A DNA stretch of 24,322 nt from URNF01 sp045543675 (GTDB lineage Bacteria > Bacillota > Clostridia > Oscillospirales > Acutalibacteraceae). Below, in pieces: positions 15,756 to 22,907 of this stretch. The stretch lies in the NCBI GenBank assembly GCA_045543675.1, contig JAZPXM010000047.1, positions 1 to 24,322 of the forward strand, given 5' to 3'. The position numbers were made by a program, and so were the translations under genes. How positions within the stretch are numbered: position 1 is the first letter of the stretch; every line of letters begins with the position of its first letter. The notes beneath the pieces are model-generated. The model was not told the DNA's origin. It saw nothing but the letters and a program-made list of their open reading frames with translations, and ran no database searches.

Positions 15756-16361
15756 TCAGTTCTCCTTCTTTCTCGGATATAACATACATCCGTAAATCAC
15801 ACAAATCATACTGCTAAACATTAACAGCCACATGGGAACGTCGCTGTTTCCAAACAAATTGGTCAGCAGATGTGCCACTATGCACGGCAGCAGTGAGCAA
15901 AAACGATACGCATATACTGCCAAGGCGAAGCCAAAGCACAGCGCGCACACCGCGCCGAAAAGATCACTGCTAAACAGGTGATACACACCAAATAAAACGG
16001 CGGAACCCCATACCGCTATATGCAGGTTTTTACGACTGAGCGCCGACAACAGCACACCGCGAAATAACAGTTCTTCCACCACCGCACCCATCAGCAAGCT
16101 CACAACGGCAACAGAAAATGTCAGTGTCCGTAAACACACAATGTTCGCCAGCGCGAAAACAAACAGCGGCAAAGCAAACCACAAAGCGTTTTTGCGGACG
16201 GTCAGCAGTTGCCGACAGGTCTCTTTGCGCCAAAAGTACAACAGCAAACACGCCGTATACAGGCACGTACACACCGCCGTCACCCACGCGGGCAATGCGC
16301 AAACAGAAATAACCGTGTGCGCTGCCATATACAGAAAAAACCAGCCCAAAAATGCTATCAT
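15756..16361 (-). CDS. CPBP-family intramembrane metalloprotease
   Basis: The 201-residue protein is predicted to have about six to seven membrane helices and carries the CPBP (Abi, CAAX-protease-like) motifs: EE-xxx-R in VVEELLFRGVLL (Glu96, Glu97, Arg101), FGVYHLF (His128) and CIVAHLLTNLFGN (His164). Members include CAAX-type proteases, bacteriocin self-immunity proteins and processing enzymes. It is the first gene of the operon, 2 bases before the transferase gene, with a modest AAGGAA ribosome site 11 bases before its ATG. Its substrate is unknown; leading position suggests it may process a protein of the surface-polymer pathway, or simply be co-regulated. Confidence 0.88.
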   Translation of the reverse strand: MIAFLGWFFLYMAAHTVISVCALPAWVTAVCTCLYTACLLLYFWRKETCRQLLTVRKNALWFALPLFVFALANIVCLRTLTFSVAVVSLLMGAVVEELLFRGVLLSALSRKNLHIAVWGSAVLFGVYHLFSSDLFGAVCALCFGFALAVYAYRFCSLLPCIVAHLLTNLFGNSDVPMWLLMFSSMICVIYGCMLYPRKKEN

Positions 16362-16399
16362 TTTATTATCTTTTCCTTATATTATAATACCATTATGTT

Positions 16400-16428
16400 A
16401 TATTAGCATATTGTTTACACAAAGTCAA
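16400..16428 (-). promoter_or_regulatory. Promoter of the six-gene lic operon
   Basis: On the minus strand: -35 TTGACT (16428-16423), 17-base spacer ending in TGC (extended -10), -10 TAATAT (16405-16400). A second possible -10 (TATAAT, near 16383-16388) lies downstream. All gaps in the operon are 14 bases or less, so one message from here to 8901 is likely. Confidence 0.7.
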
Positions 16429-16438
16429 CGATACACCC

Positions 16439-16487
16439 AAAAAAAGCAGTTTGTAAGGCAAAGATCAACCTTCACAAACCGCTTTTT
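16439..16487 (-). terminator. Terminator after eutH
   Basis: Near-perfect inverted repeats (GCAGTTTGTAAGG at 16446-16458 and CCTTCACAAACCGC at 16469-16482) flank a ten-base loop. On the minus strand the stem is followed by a run of seven T (16445-16439). It lies directly after the eutH stop and before the lic promoter. Confidence 0.8.
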
Positions 16488-16491
16488 CGCT

Positions 16492-17574
16492 TTATGCGCT
16501 TTCAGAAACATCCTTCCCACGATACGCGAACGCGGCCAGCGCCACCGCGCATATACCTGCAATCAATTTACCGACAATCATCGGCAGCACGTAGGTACCA
16601 TCAAAAGCCATTGTCAAGGCCAAGTGACCGCCAAACGTAAACGCGGCAGAGACCGCAAACGCCGCATTCAAAGCGACGCCTTTTTTATCCATACGCTCCA
16701 TCGCGCTGAACGCCATCACATTGCTCACCAGGCAACCGACAAGGGCCAACGCCGCATGCCCGTTAATACCGAGCTTATCGCCCAACGCCACAAGCGGCTT
16801 GCCAAGTATTTTGGATACGACAAACATCAGCGGCAACATACCTGACAAAGTAGCGCACGCATTTACGCATACAAAGGCGGCGTTTTCAAAAGTGTCAAAA
16901 TACTGTGAAAGTTCAATTTTTGTCAAGAAAGTAAACACGGCGCATACCAAGCCACTGATAGACAGCAATCGCATCCCGTGGCCGAACACAGCAAACCCTT
17001 TTATGCACACATTGGGCAAGTATATGAGAGCGAAACCCAACAACACCGCAAAAATGATCAGCGGCAAAAGGGTCAAAAGCACATCCAACACACCGATGCC
17101 GCAAAGCAGGCCGGCGATAAAACAACCAATCGGAATGGTGATAATACCGCAGATCATACCGAAAAACATATCCTTGTGCTGCTCTTTCTTTACCAAGCCC
17201 AATGCAAACGGAATGGTAAAAGAAAACATACAACCCATCATCGAAGAAACCACAAACGCATTAAAATTACCGATTTCTTCGTTTTTCATCACCGTTTGCG
17301 CCAGGGTCATACCACCCATATCATTGGCAAACAGCGAGGCGGGAATGATAGACGGGTCAATACCAAACGTGCTGTAAAACCACTCGAAAAAAGGCATCAG
17401 CCACACGCCAAAGGCGGGAGCAAGCACCAACACGCCGAGCATTGAAAACGCCATAGGCGTAAACAGCATAAAGGCACGTTCAAACTCGCTGCCAAGGCCG
17501 AATTTATTTCCCAATAACCAGTCTAAAGCGCCCAGTACCGAAAAAATCAATATCACGATTGTCAAAGCGCTCAT
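16492..17574 (-). CDS. eutH: EutH-like ethanolamine transporter
   Basis: EutH is a membrane protein for facilitated ethanolamine uptake. The 360-residue product has about ten to eleven helices and matches EutH along its length: GALDWLLGNKFGLGSEFERAF near residues 16-36, ASLFANDMGGMTLAQ, SSMMGCMFSFTIPFALGLV, KKEQHKDMFFGMICGIITIPIGC and the terminal GGHLALTMAFDG stretch (read in parts). The ATG overlaps the PHP gene's stop in ATGA, with GAGGTGG upstream inside that gene, so translation is coupled. No ethanolamine ammonia-lyase or microcompartment gene is nearby. Adjacent lic genes handle a related amino alcohol, which may explain its location. Confidence 0.9.
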   Translation of the reverse strand: MSALTIVILIFSVLGALDWLLGNKFGLGSEFERAFMLFTPMAFSMLGVLVLAPAFGVWLMPFFEWFYSTFGIDPSIIPASLFANDMGGMTLAQTVMKNEEIGNFNAFVVSSMMGCMFSFTIPFALGLVKKEQHKDMFFGMICGIITIPIGCFIAGLLCGIGVLDVLLTLLPLIIFAVLLGFALIYLPNVCIKGFAVFGHGMRLLSISGLVCAVFTFLTKIELSQYFDTFENAAFVCVNACATLSGMLPLMFVVSKILGKPLVALGDKLGINGHAALALVGCLVSNVMAFSAMERMDKKGVALNAAFAVSAAFTFGGHLALTMAFDGTYVLPMIVGKLIAGICAVALAAFAYRGKDVSESA

Positions 17575-18389
17575 AATTCCACCTCTTTAAATCCATCGTC
17601 AGTCAATATGAAGCGGCTCTCAAATCCGGCTTTACGTAACAATTCTACGGATTCCGCATAGTAACAATCCAAGAAATTTCTATCGTGACAATCAGATGTA
17701 ATTACCGCGCCAAACCCCTGTCGTTTAAACTCTTTCAAGAATTCCATTTGCGGATACGGCGAGTTTCTGTAACCACGGGAAATCGCACCCGTGTTGACCT
17801 CAAAAAGCGGGATTTTCCCTTTCAAAGCAGCAATCGCTTCATACCCGTAAGACAAATAGACTGTATCCTTTGTATCCAGAAATTTCCCTTTTTCGTTATT
17901 TTTGGTAATCAGATCGAAATGCCCGACAATATCGAAATTGGCTTTTTGCGGCAACGTCGCCACTGTTTCAAAATACTTTTTGGCAAATGCCAAGGCATCC
18001 CCGTTGAAGTTGTCACGGATGTATGCTTGTGTTTTCTCTAAATTGGTGTCAAAGCCCACAATATTTCCGTCAAAGTTCAGATAATGCACCGACCCTATCA
18101 TATAGTCCAGGTCATTGGTAGGCACTTCCGAAAAAATCTCATATTCAAGACCGCAAAAAACATCGATTTTCCCGCGATATTTTTCCTTCAGCGCGTAAAT
18201 TTCTTTGCGAAATTGCGGCATTTCTTCTATCCGCATTTGGTATGGAAAAGAAGAAAACGGCATATACGTATGCTCCGAAAAACCGATAGAATGAAACCCT
18301 TTTTCGATGGCGGCAACAACGATTTCTTCGGGGCTATCCTTGCCGTCTGCATACGTCGTATGCGTATGTAAATTCTGTTTGTTTTCCAA
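17571..18389 (-). CDS. PHP-family phosphoesterase (histidinol-phosphatase-like)
   Basis: PHP proteins are trinuclear-metal phosphoesterases; this 272-residue protein is of the HisK (histidinol-phosphatase) type. Metal ligands are visible in order: LHTHTTYADG (His8, His10), GFSEHT, FCGLEYE, GSVHYL, VGHFDLI, and TSDCHD; VNTGAISRGYRNSPYP is also typical of HisK. No histidine genes are nearby, and the gene is translationally coupled to eutH, so a phosphorylated amino alcohol such as phosphoethanolamine or phosphocholine is as plausible a substrate as histidinol phosphate. The start is TTG 18389, chosen for AGGTGA at 6 bases upstream and because the His-x-His motif lies only seven residues on. Own promoter at 18421-18449. 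Confidence 0.87.
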   Translation of the reverse strand: MENKQNLHTHTTYADGKDSPEEIVVAAIEKGFHSIGFSEHTYMPFSSFPYQMRIEEMPQFRKEIYALKEKYRGKIDVFCGLEYEIFSEVPTNDLDYMIGSVHYLNFDGNIVGFDTNLEKTQAYIRDNFNGDALAFAKKYFETVATLPQKANFDIVGHFDLITKNNEKGKFLDTKDTVYLSYGYEAIAALKGKIPLFEVNTGAISRGYRNSPYPQMEFLKEFKRQGFGAVITSDCHDRNFLDCYYAESVELLRKAGFESRFILTDDGFKEVEL

Positions 18390-18420
18390 CGTGAATCACC
18401 TGCAAAAAAAAGATGATGTC

Positions 18421-18449
18421 AGTATAACACACTACTCATAAAATGGCAA
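18421..18449 (-). promoter_or_regulatory. Promoter of the PHP-eutH operon
   Basis: On the minus strand: -35 TTGCCA (18449-18444), 17-base spacer ending in TGT (extended -10), -10 TATACT (18426-18421). Confidence 0.75.
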
Positions 18450-18452
18450 TAT

Positions 18453-18483
18453 AAAAAAAGGACACGTATGTGTCCTTTTTTTT
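18453..18483 (-). terminator. Terminator after the YgjV-propeller gene
   Basis: GGACAC (18460-18465), loop GTAT, GTGTCC (18470-18475), flanked by seven A and eight T. It overlaps the stop codon of the fusion gene and sits just upstream of the PHP promoter. Confidence 0.85.
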
Positions 18484-20167
18484 ACAGATAGTTGCGCAAT
18501 GTAAATCTCGCTAAGCGTATATGCTGCCTGTTCACGGTATAGGACATCGCCAATTCCCCGTCCGCATAGTATTGTACGAAGGGATAAAAACAACTTGTGT
18601 GCATTTTTGCTTGCAAAACAACTTCGCTGTTTTTTATGTCTGTTGTGTCAATTTTCACAATACCGATATGCTCGCGGTCAATCGGCGCGTGGAACAGATA
18701 CAGATTGCCGTTATACAAAATAAAGTCGCCCCGTGATTGACAATCTTCGATGGCAACGGGCGTCTCCCACCTGTCAGCGGGAATATCATAAACGGTTAAA
18801 AATCCGCATTTACAGCGGTCCCATTGGCGCACAAAATAGTAAACTTTATCGTTCAAAACATAAGTGGCGTTTTCCCACTTGGAATCATTATCAAAATCGG
18901 GCTGCGAAACGTATTCCCACGTAACCAGATCTTTGCTTTTGATGATCGCCGTAAAATCACCGCTGTACGTACCGGTATAGTAGTAGGTCTCACCGTTTTC
19001 TACCCGTGCGGACAACTTTTGCATAATACCGATATCCGCATACATATTTTTGCAGGGAATATCGTTTTCGGCAAGAGCGTTTTTGATGCCGCTGACCGAA
19101 AAATCATTGGTAATATTCCCCACTTTAAATCTGTTTACGCCGATTTTGCCAAGTGTTTTCGCAGAAAGGGTAAACGGACAATAAAAGCGGTAATAGTTTT
19201 CTTCGGTTCTGGCGGTCCACATCACGTAGATAGTATCGGCGTCTTTTTGCATTAAAATGGTGTCATATACCATATCGATCACCTTACCGTCCACAATGTC
19301 CCCCGTCGTTTGCAGATCGATAAAGGTCTTGTTTTCGACATCATCAACAGGCGCATACACCAAGCGTGCCGTCTGGTTTTTGGGGTCTTCCGACGGCTCT
19401 TTTGTGTTAGCATAATAGGTCATATATACCATACCGTTCACCACCACGAAAGTGGACACATGCGCCATCTTATCGTTCGGTCTTTCAAAATCTGCAACAA
19501 AACGGTCGGTAATCTCCTGTGCAAACTTTTCACCCTTTTCCATCGCCGCGGCATCCACCTCCGCCGCAACAGTCTTAGCAACGGTGGCAATCGGCTGATT
19601 TTCCGTAATGCGTAACGGCTTTTCACTTACCACGTCTTGTGTAAATACGGTATGTTTCATTCTGACTTCCCTCCAAAAATACAGTAAAATAGATACTATC
19701 GCAAATGATTCATTGATAATGCCGACATACGACCCTATCACGGCATCGTAGGTTAAAAACGCCGCAGAAACGGGAATGGAAATAATTTTTGTGAGACGGG
19801 GATCATCTATCCAAAGCGAAACGGTTACAAAAGTAGACGCTATAATCGGCAGGATATTATACCACGCGTGAAAGGTGCTAAATCCCAACGCCCAATTGCA
19901 CAGGATAAACACGATCGGCCATATACCGAGCGACGCCCATTTTTTCTCTTTGCGGTGGATAAAAACCAATTCTCTGAAAATGCCGACAGCGTTTGGTATC
20001 ACTCCTGCTATACCGCCAAGACACAGGTAATGCAACACCCAGCAAACGTCTGCTGTCAGTTTAGCAAACAGCATCCCCCTACGGCTTTTCTGCTGATACA
20101 CCAAAAATAGCGCCACCATCGCGCCCAATCCAAAAAGTTGTGCGATATTTCTCACCCCTATTGACAT
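18482..20167 (-). CDS. YgjV-like membrane domain fused to a glycosidase-like propeller
   Basis: The 561-residue frame has two halves. Residues 1-168 are a six-helix membrane domain like YgjV (LFGLGAMVALFLVYQQKSRRGMLFAK, then paired helices, read in parts). Residues 169-561 are soluble and look like a five-bladed propeller of the GH43/GH32 kind, with AIIKSKDLVTWEYV (the S-K-D-L-x-x-W signature), YYTGTYSGDF and repeated Tyr/Trp-rich blade strands. No signal peptide precedes the propeller and the connecting segment is basic, so it is probably cytoplasmic. A GGAGGG lies exactly 8 bases before an in-frame ATG at 19660, at the domain junction, so a separate 393-residue propeller could also be made. 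ATG 20167 has no clear ribosome site. Divergent from an AraC regulator with shared repeats. Confidence 0.8.
   Translation of the reverse strand: MSIGVRNIAQLFGLGAMVALFLVYQQKSRRGMLFAKLTADVCWVLHYLCLGGIAGVIPNAVGIFRELVFIHRKEKKWASLGIWPIVFILCNWALGFSTFHAWYNILPIIASTFVTVSLWIDDPRLTKIISIPVSAAFLTYDAVIGSYVGIINESFAIVSILLYFWREVRMKHTVFTQDVVSEKPLRITENQPIATVAKTVAAEVDAAAMEKGEKFAQEITDRFVADFERPNDKMAHVSTFVVVNGMVYMTYYANTKEPSEDPKNQTARLVYAPVDDVENKTFIDLQTTGDIVDGKVIDMVYDTILMQKDADTIYVMWTARTEENYYRFYCPFTLSAKTLGKIGVNRFKVGNITNDFSVSGIKNALAENDIPCKNMYADIGIMQKLSARVENGETYYYTGTYSGDFTAIIKSKDLVTWEYVSQPDFDNDSKWENATYVLNDKVYYFVRQWDRCKCGFLTVYDIPADRWETPVAIEDCQSRGDFILYNGNLYLFHAPIDREHIGIVKIDTTDIKNSEVVLQAKMHTSCFYPFVQYYADGELAMSYTVNRQHIRLARFTLRNYL
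19658..19674 (-). promoter_or_regulatory. Internal ribosome binding site and start inside the YgjV-propeller frame
   Basis: GGAGGG (19674-19669), eight bases, then ATG (19660-19658) in the same reading frame, at the last residue of the membrane domain. It is a better initiation site than that at the 5' end of the frame. Confidence 0.65.
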
Positions 20168-20193
20168 CTGTTTTTACGTGTTCTATAATCATT

Positions 20194-20254
20194 ATATTGG
20201 CTAAATATTTTATTTTCCGCCAAAATATTGGCTATAATTAACACTATATTGGTA
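20194..20254. promoter_or_regulatory. Three phased direct repeats, probable AraC operator
   Basis: The motif ATATTGG(C)TA occurs at 20194, 20225 and 20246 in the divergent intergenic region. Spacings are 31 and 21 bases, close to three and two turns of the helix, so the sites lie on one face. The first overlaps a minus-strand TATAAT (20196-20191) of the YgjV-propeller gene; the second overlaps the plus-strand TATAAT (20233-20238) of the AraC gene. Neither -10 has a good -35 at 17 bases, as expected for activator-dependent promoters. Confidence 0.6.
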
Positions 20255-20268
20255 ATTGAGGTGAAACT

Positions 20269-21078
20269 ATGCGCGGAACACGCTATGAAGCATACGCACA
20301 GTTGCAGGACGGGTTGCCGTTCGTATTAAACACCGATATTTTGCGTAATCGGCATTTGCGCAGCAAAGAAAATAACTGGCACGAAAACATAGAAATCCAA
20401 TTTTGCACCAAAGGTAATGGTTCCGTTTTGCTGGACGGCAAAAAATTCACCTTTACACCAAATGATATAGCTGTTGTTAATTCCAACGTCTTGCATTATA
20501 CCGGCACTAACACGGAACTGGTGTACGACGTGTTGATCATCGACACAGCATTTTGCAGTCGGATGGGCATCGACGTAACGCAAACCGCATTTGACCCGAT
20601 GCCGCACAGCCACGACATCCTTCGCCTTTATTGGAAATTAAAAGCTGTGTACAATAACACGGACGCACCATGCAGAACGGCGATACTCAACAAATTACTG
20701 CTGGAAATATTGATTGAACTGACCCGTCGGCACAGCACGCAAAAACCGGTAAGTGCCGCGAAAAACCAAACTTATGAGAAGGTCAAACGCGCTATTGTAT
20801 ATATTCGTGACAACTATCATCAAAAACTGTCGCTGGATGAGATTGCCAAAGCAGCTTTGTGCGACAAATACACCTTATGCAAAGAGTTTAAAAAATACAC
20901 GGGACAAACCGTTTTTGAGAATCTGCATCATTTTCGGTGTACAAAAGCCATAGATCTTCTGCGCGCGGGGCACACGGTTGCAGAAACTGCCACACTTTGC
21001 GGATTTGACAACTTTTCATTTTTTACCAAAACATTTAAAAAACACATCGGCAAGTTGCCGTCTGCATATAAAAAGTAA
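20269..21078 (+). CDS. AraC-family transcriptional regulator with cupin sensor domain
   Basis: The 269-residue protein has an N-terminal cupin-like ligand-binding domain (about 20-130; NWHENIEIQFCTKGNGSVLLDG and FTPNDIAVVNSNVLHY, read in parts) and a C-terminal pair of helix-turn-helices (about 171-269; KLSLDEIAKAALCDKYTLCKEFKKYTG and TVAETATLCGFDNFSFFTKTFKK, read in parts) ending in the usual G-K-L-P-S-A-Y-K. Such regulators activate sugar-use genes. GAGGTG lies 7 bases before ATG 20269. It is divergent from the YgjV-propeller gene, and the shared repeats are its likely operators. The sugar or other ligand is not evident. Confidence 0.92.
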   Translation: MRGTRYEAYAQLQDGLPFVLNTDILRNRHLRSKENNWHENIEIQFCTKGNGSVLLDGKKFTFTPNDIAVVNSNVLHYTGTNTELVYDVLIIDTAFCSRMGIDVTQTAFDPMPHSHDILRLYWKLKAVYNNTDAPCRTAILNKLLLEILIELTRRHSTQKPVSAAKNQTYEKVKRAIVYIRDNYHQKLSLDEIAKAALCDKYTLCKEFKKYTGQTVFENLHHFRCTKAIDLLRAGHTVAETATLCGFDNFSFFTKTFKKHIGKLPSAYKK

Positions 21079-21116
21079 AAACGAATCGAGCACTTTAAGC
21101 GTCCGATTCGTTTTTT
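21078..21116. terminator. Terminator between the convergent AraC genes
   Basis: AAAACGAATCG (21078-21088) pairs with CGATTCGTTTT (21104-21114) over a 15-base loop, followed by T on the plus strand and by five T on the minus strand, so it can serve both directions. Confidence 0.8.
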
Positions 21117-21129
21117 GTATATCGCATTA

Positions 21130-22001
21130 TCATCCGCGCGTATCGTGTTCCTGCTCCCTTTGTAAACGGTATTGTAAAGGGGGCATCCCCACCAATGCCT
21201 TAAAATGGCGACTGAGATGACTTACACTGCAAAAGCCCGACATATCAGCTATCTTTTCCAGCGAAAATCGGGTAGCCGACAGCAAAAAGCAAGCGGTTGA
21301 CACCCGCTTTTTGGTCAAAAGTTGTGAAAAGTTCATATCGAATAATCGTTTTAAGATACGCTGGGTCTGTCGTACGCTGAAACCCAGCGTCTGCGCCAAC
21401 TCACCTATTTGCGGATTTCCCGCATAGCGGGTGTTCATAAACCTCTCCACAGACACAGCGAGAAAACGATCATTTCTTCGAGAAGACATTTTTCCGGCAC
21501 TTTCTTCGGGCAAAGCAAGCGACGCACATAATCCAGTTCCAAAAATAATAATTCTCCCACCACATACGACGGTTCAGCAGTTTCCAATGCGTGAGCAATC
21601 AGCTTCAGATATTGGTCGTGCATCTGTGACGCTTGTATCACGGTGGCGTTTTTCAGATTGCCGAAAACCTTTTGAAACGCGGGAAAAAACTGCTCTTTTG
21701 CCCCTTGCTTGGAAGGCGCAAAATCAAACAGAAATCCCACACGGAAAGCATCCGCTTGCTCGTATACATAGTGGGTCACATTTGGCGGGATGATGCAAAC
21801 GTCTCCCGGTTGGAGTACCATCTCTTGGTGGTCGGCAATCAACCGCATCTGACCGTGTGACACGGTAAACAACTCATAAAAGGCATGAAAATGGTAACTT
21901 TCGCTGGAGCGGATGCCCGTAACAAGCACTTCGGTGATGGAAAAATTACAAACAATATCTTCTTTTTCGACGGTTTGCATCATAGTAAACGGAAAAACCA
22001 T
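21130..22001 (-). pseudogene. AraC-family regulator interrupted by a one-base frameshift
   Basis: The cupin half (22001 down to 21435, 188 codons; YHFHAFYELFTVSHGQMRLI, then PGDVCIIPPNVTHYVYE) and the DNA-binding half (ending at 21130; GELAQTLGFSVRQTQRILKRLF and SLEKIADMSGFCSVSHLSRHFK, read in parts) are in different frames that overlap by 79 bases. Adding one A to the AAAA run at 21463-21466 (a T on the coding strand) gives EEMIVFLAVSVERFMNTRY and one 290-residue frame of normal AraC length. No slippery heptamer is present. It is either a decayed gene or a sequencing or assembly error. The first ATG lacks a ribosome site; a good AAAGGAG lies too far upstream. Divergent from the aldolase operon, which it may once have controlled. 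Confidence 0.85.
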
Positions 22002-22046
22002 TGCACAATCACGACATACCGTGGTAAAATATGTCTGTCTCCTTTC

Positions 22047-22075
22047 TTGAAAAATACAGTACGCGGTTTTATGAT
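22047..22075 (+). promoter_or_regulatory. Promoter of the aldolase-sialidase operon
   Basis: TTGAAA (22047-22052), 17-base spacer, TATGAT (22070-22075), about 50 bases before the aldolase ATG. Confidence 0.6.
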
Positions 22076-22127
22076 TAGATTATAAAAGAAAACAAACCCA
22101 ATTTCAATATTTATGAGGTGTTTTTGT

Positions 22128-22907
22128 ATGACTATCAAAGAAAAAATTGCAAGCGGCATGCCGCTTTGCGGGTGTCACGTGCATTTAAGTGACATAGCTG
22201 TTTCGGAGATTATGGCAAACATCGGATATGATATGCTGTGGGTGGATATGGAGCACACCACCCTTTCCTGCGAACAGGTGCACGCGCATTTATTAGCCGC
22301 CAGAGCGGCAGGAACACCCGTTATGGTGCGTGTTCCCGTAAGTGACCTGACCCACACCAAACGCGTGTTGGAAATGGGCCCTGACGCCATTGTATTTCCG
22401 ATGGTCAAAGACGCAGAACACGCACAAGAACTGTTGTCCTGGACATTGTATCCCCCTTACGGTAAGCGCGGATGCGGTCCGAAAGGTGCGGTAAAATACG
22501 GTTTAGAGAGTGAGCCGTATTACTACGGCGAAGGGCATTTAAAACTCTGCCGTTTTGTACAGATTGAGCAAGAATCCGCCGCACTGGACGCGGAAAGAAT
22601 TGCCGCCCTTCCCTACCTTGATGGCTGTATTTTAGGTATGCACGATCTTTCGGGCTCTATCGGCAAATTGGGCGACGTGTTTTGCGAAGAAAACGTCGCT
22701 CTGGCAAAACAAGCCATTGACGCCTTTAAAAGGCGCGGTAAAACGGTGGGTGTTTCCACCTGTGCCACCGACCCTGAAACGCTCACGCGCTATCGGGATA
22801 TGGGGGTAAATCTCATCTTTACCGGCGCGGATTTTGAATATATCCGTGACGGTGCTATGAAAACGTTAGGTACCGTTCGAAACGTGCAAAAGGGGGATCA
22901 CAAATGA
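22128..22907 (+). CDS. HpcH/HpaI-family aldolase
   Basis: These class II aldolases cleave 2-keto-3-deoxy or 4-hydroxy-2-oxo acids to pyruvate and an aldehyde. The 259-residue protein keeps the catalytic and metal residues at positions exactly two less than in E. coli HpaI: His43 (WVDMEHTT), Arg68 (VMVRVP), Glu147 (VQIEQE) and Asp173 (GMHDLSGSIG). YPPYGKRGCG is also typical. ATG 22128 follows GAGGTG by 7 bases; an in-frame start at 22113 has none. Its stop overlaps the next ATG (ATGA), coupling it to the sialidase-like gene. The natural substrate, perhaps a sugar acid, is not shown by sequence. Confidence 0.92.
   Translation: MTIKEKIASGMPLCGCHVHLSDIAVSEIMANIGYDMLWVDMEHTTLSCEQVHAHLLAARAAGTPVMVRVPVSDLTHTKRVLEMGPDAIVFPMVKDAEHAQELLSWTLYPPYGKRGCGPKGAVKYGLESEPYYYGEGHLKLCRFVQIEQESAALDAERIAALPYLDGCILGMHDLSGSIGKLGDVFCEENVALAKQAIDAFKRRGKTVGVSTCATDPETLTRYRDMGVNLIFTGADFEYIRDGAMKTLGTVRNVQKGDHK

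Noticed and set aside
20194..20254. Repeats considered as a CRISPR-like array
   Set aside because: The repeat unit is about ten bases with unequal short spacing and lies between divergent promoters; operator sites fit better.
21435..21513. Programmed frameshifting in the AraC gene
   Set aside because: No slippery heptamer or stimulatory hairpin was seen; a one-base loss in a homopolymer is simpler.
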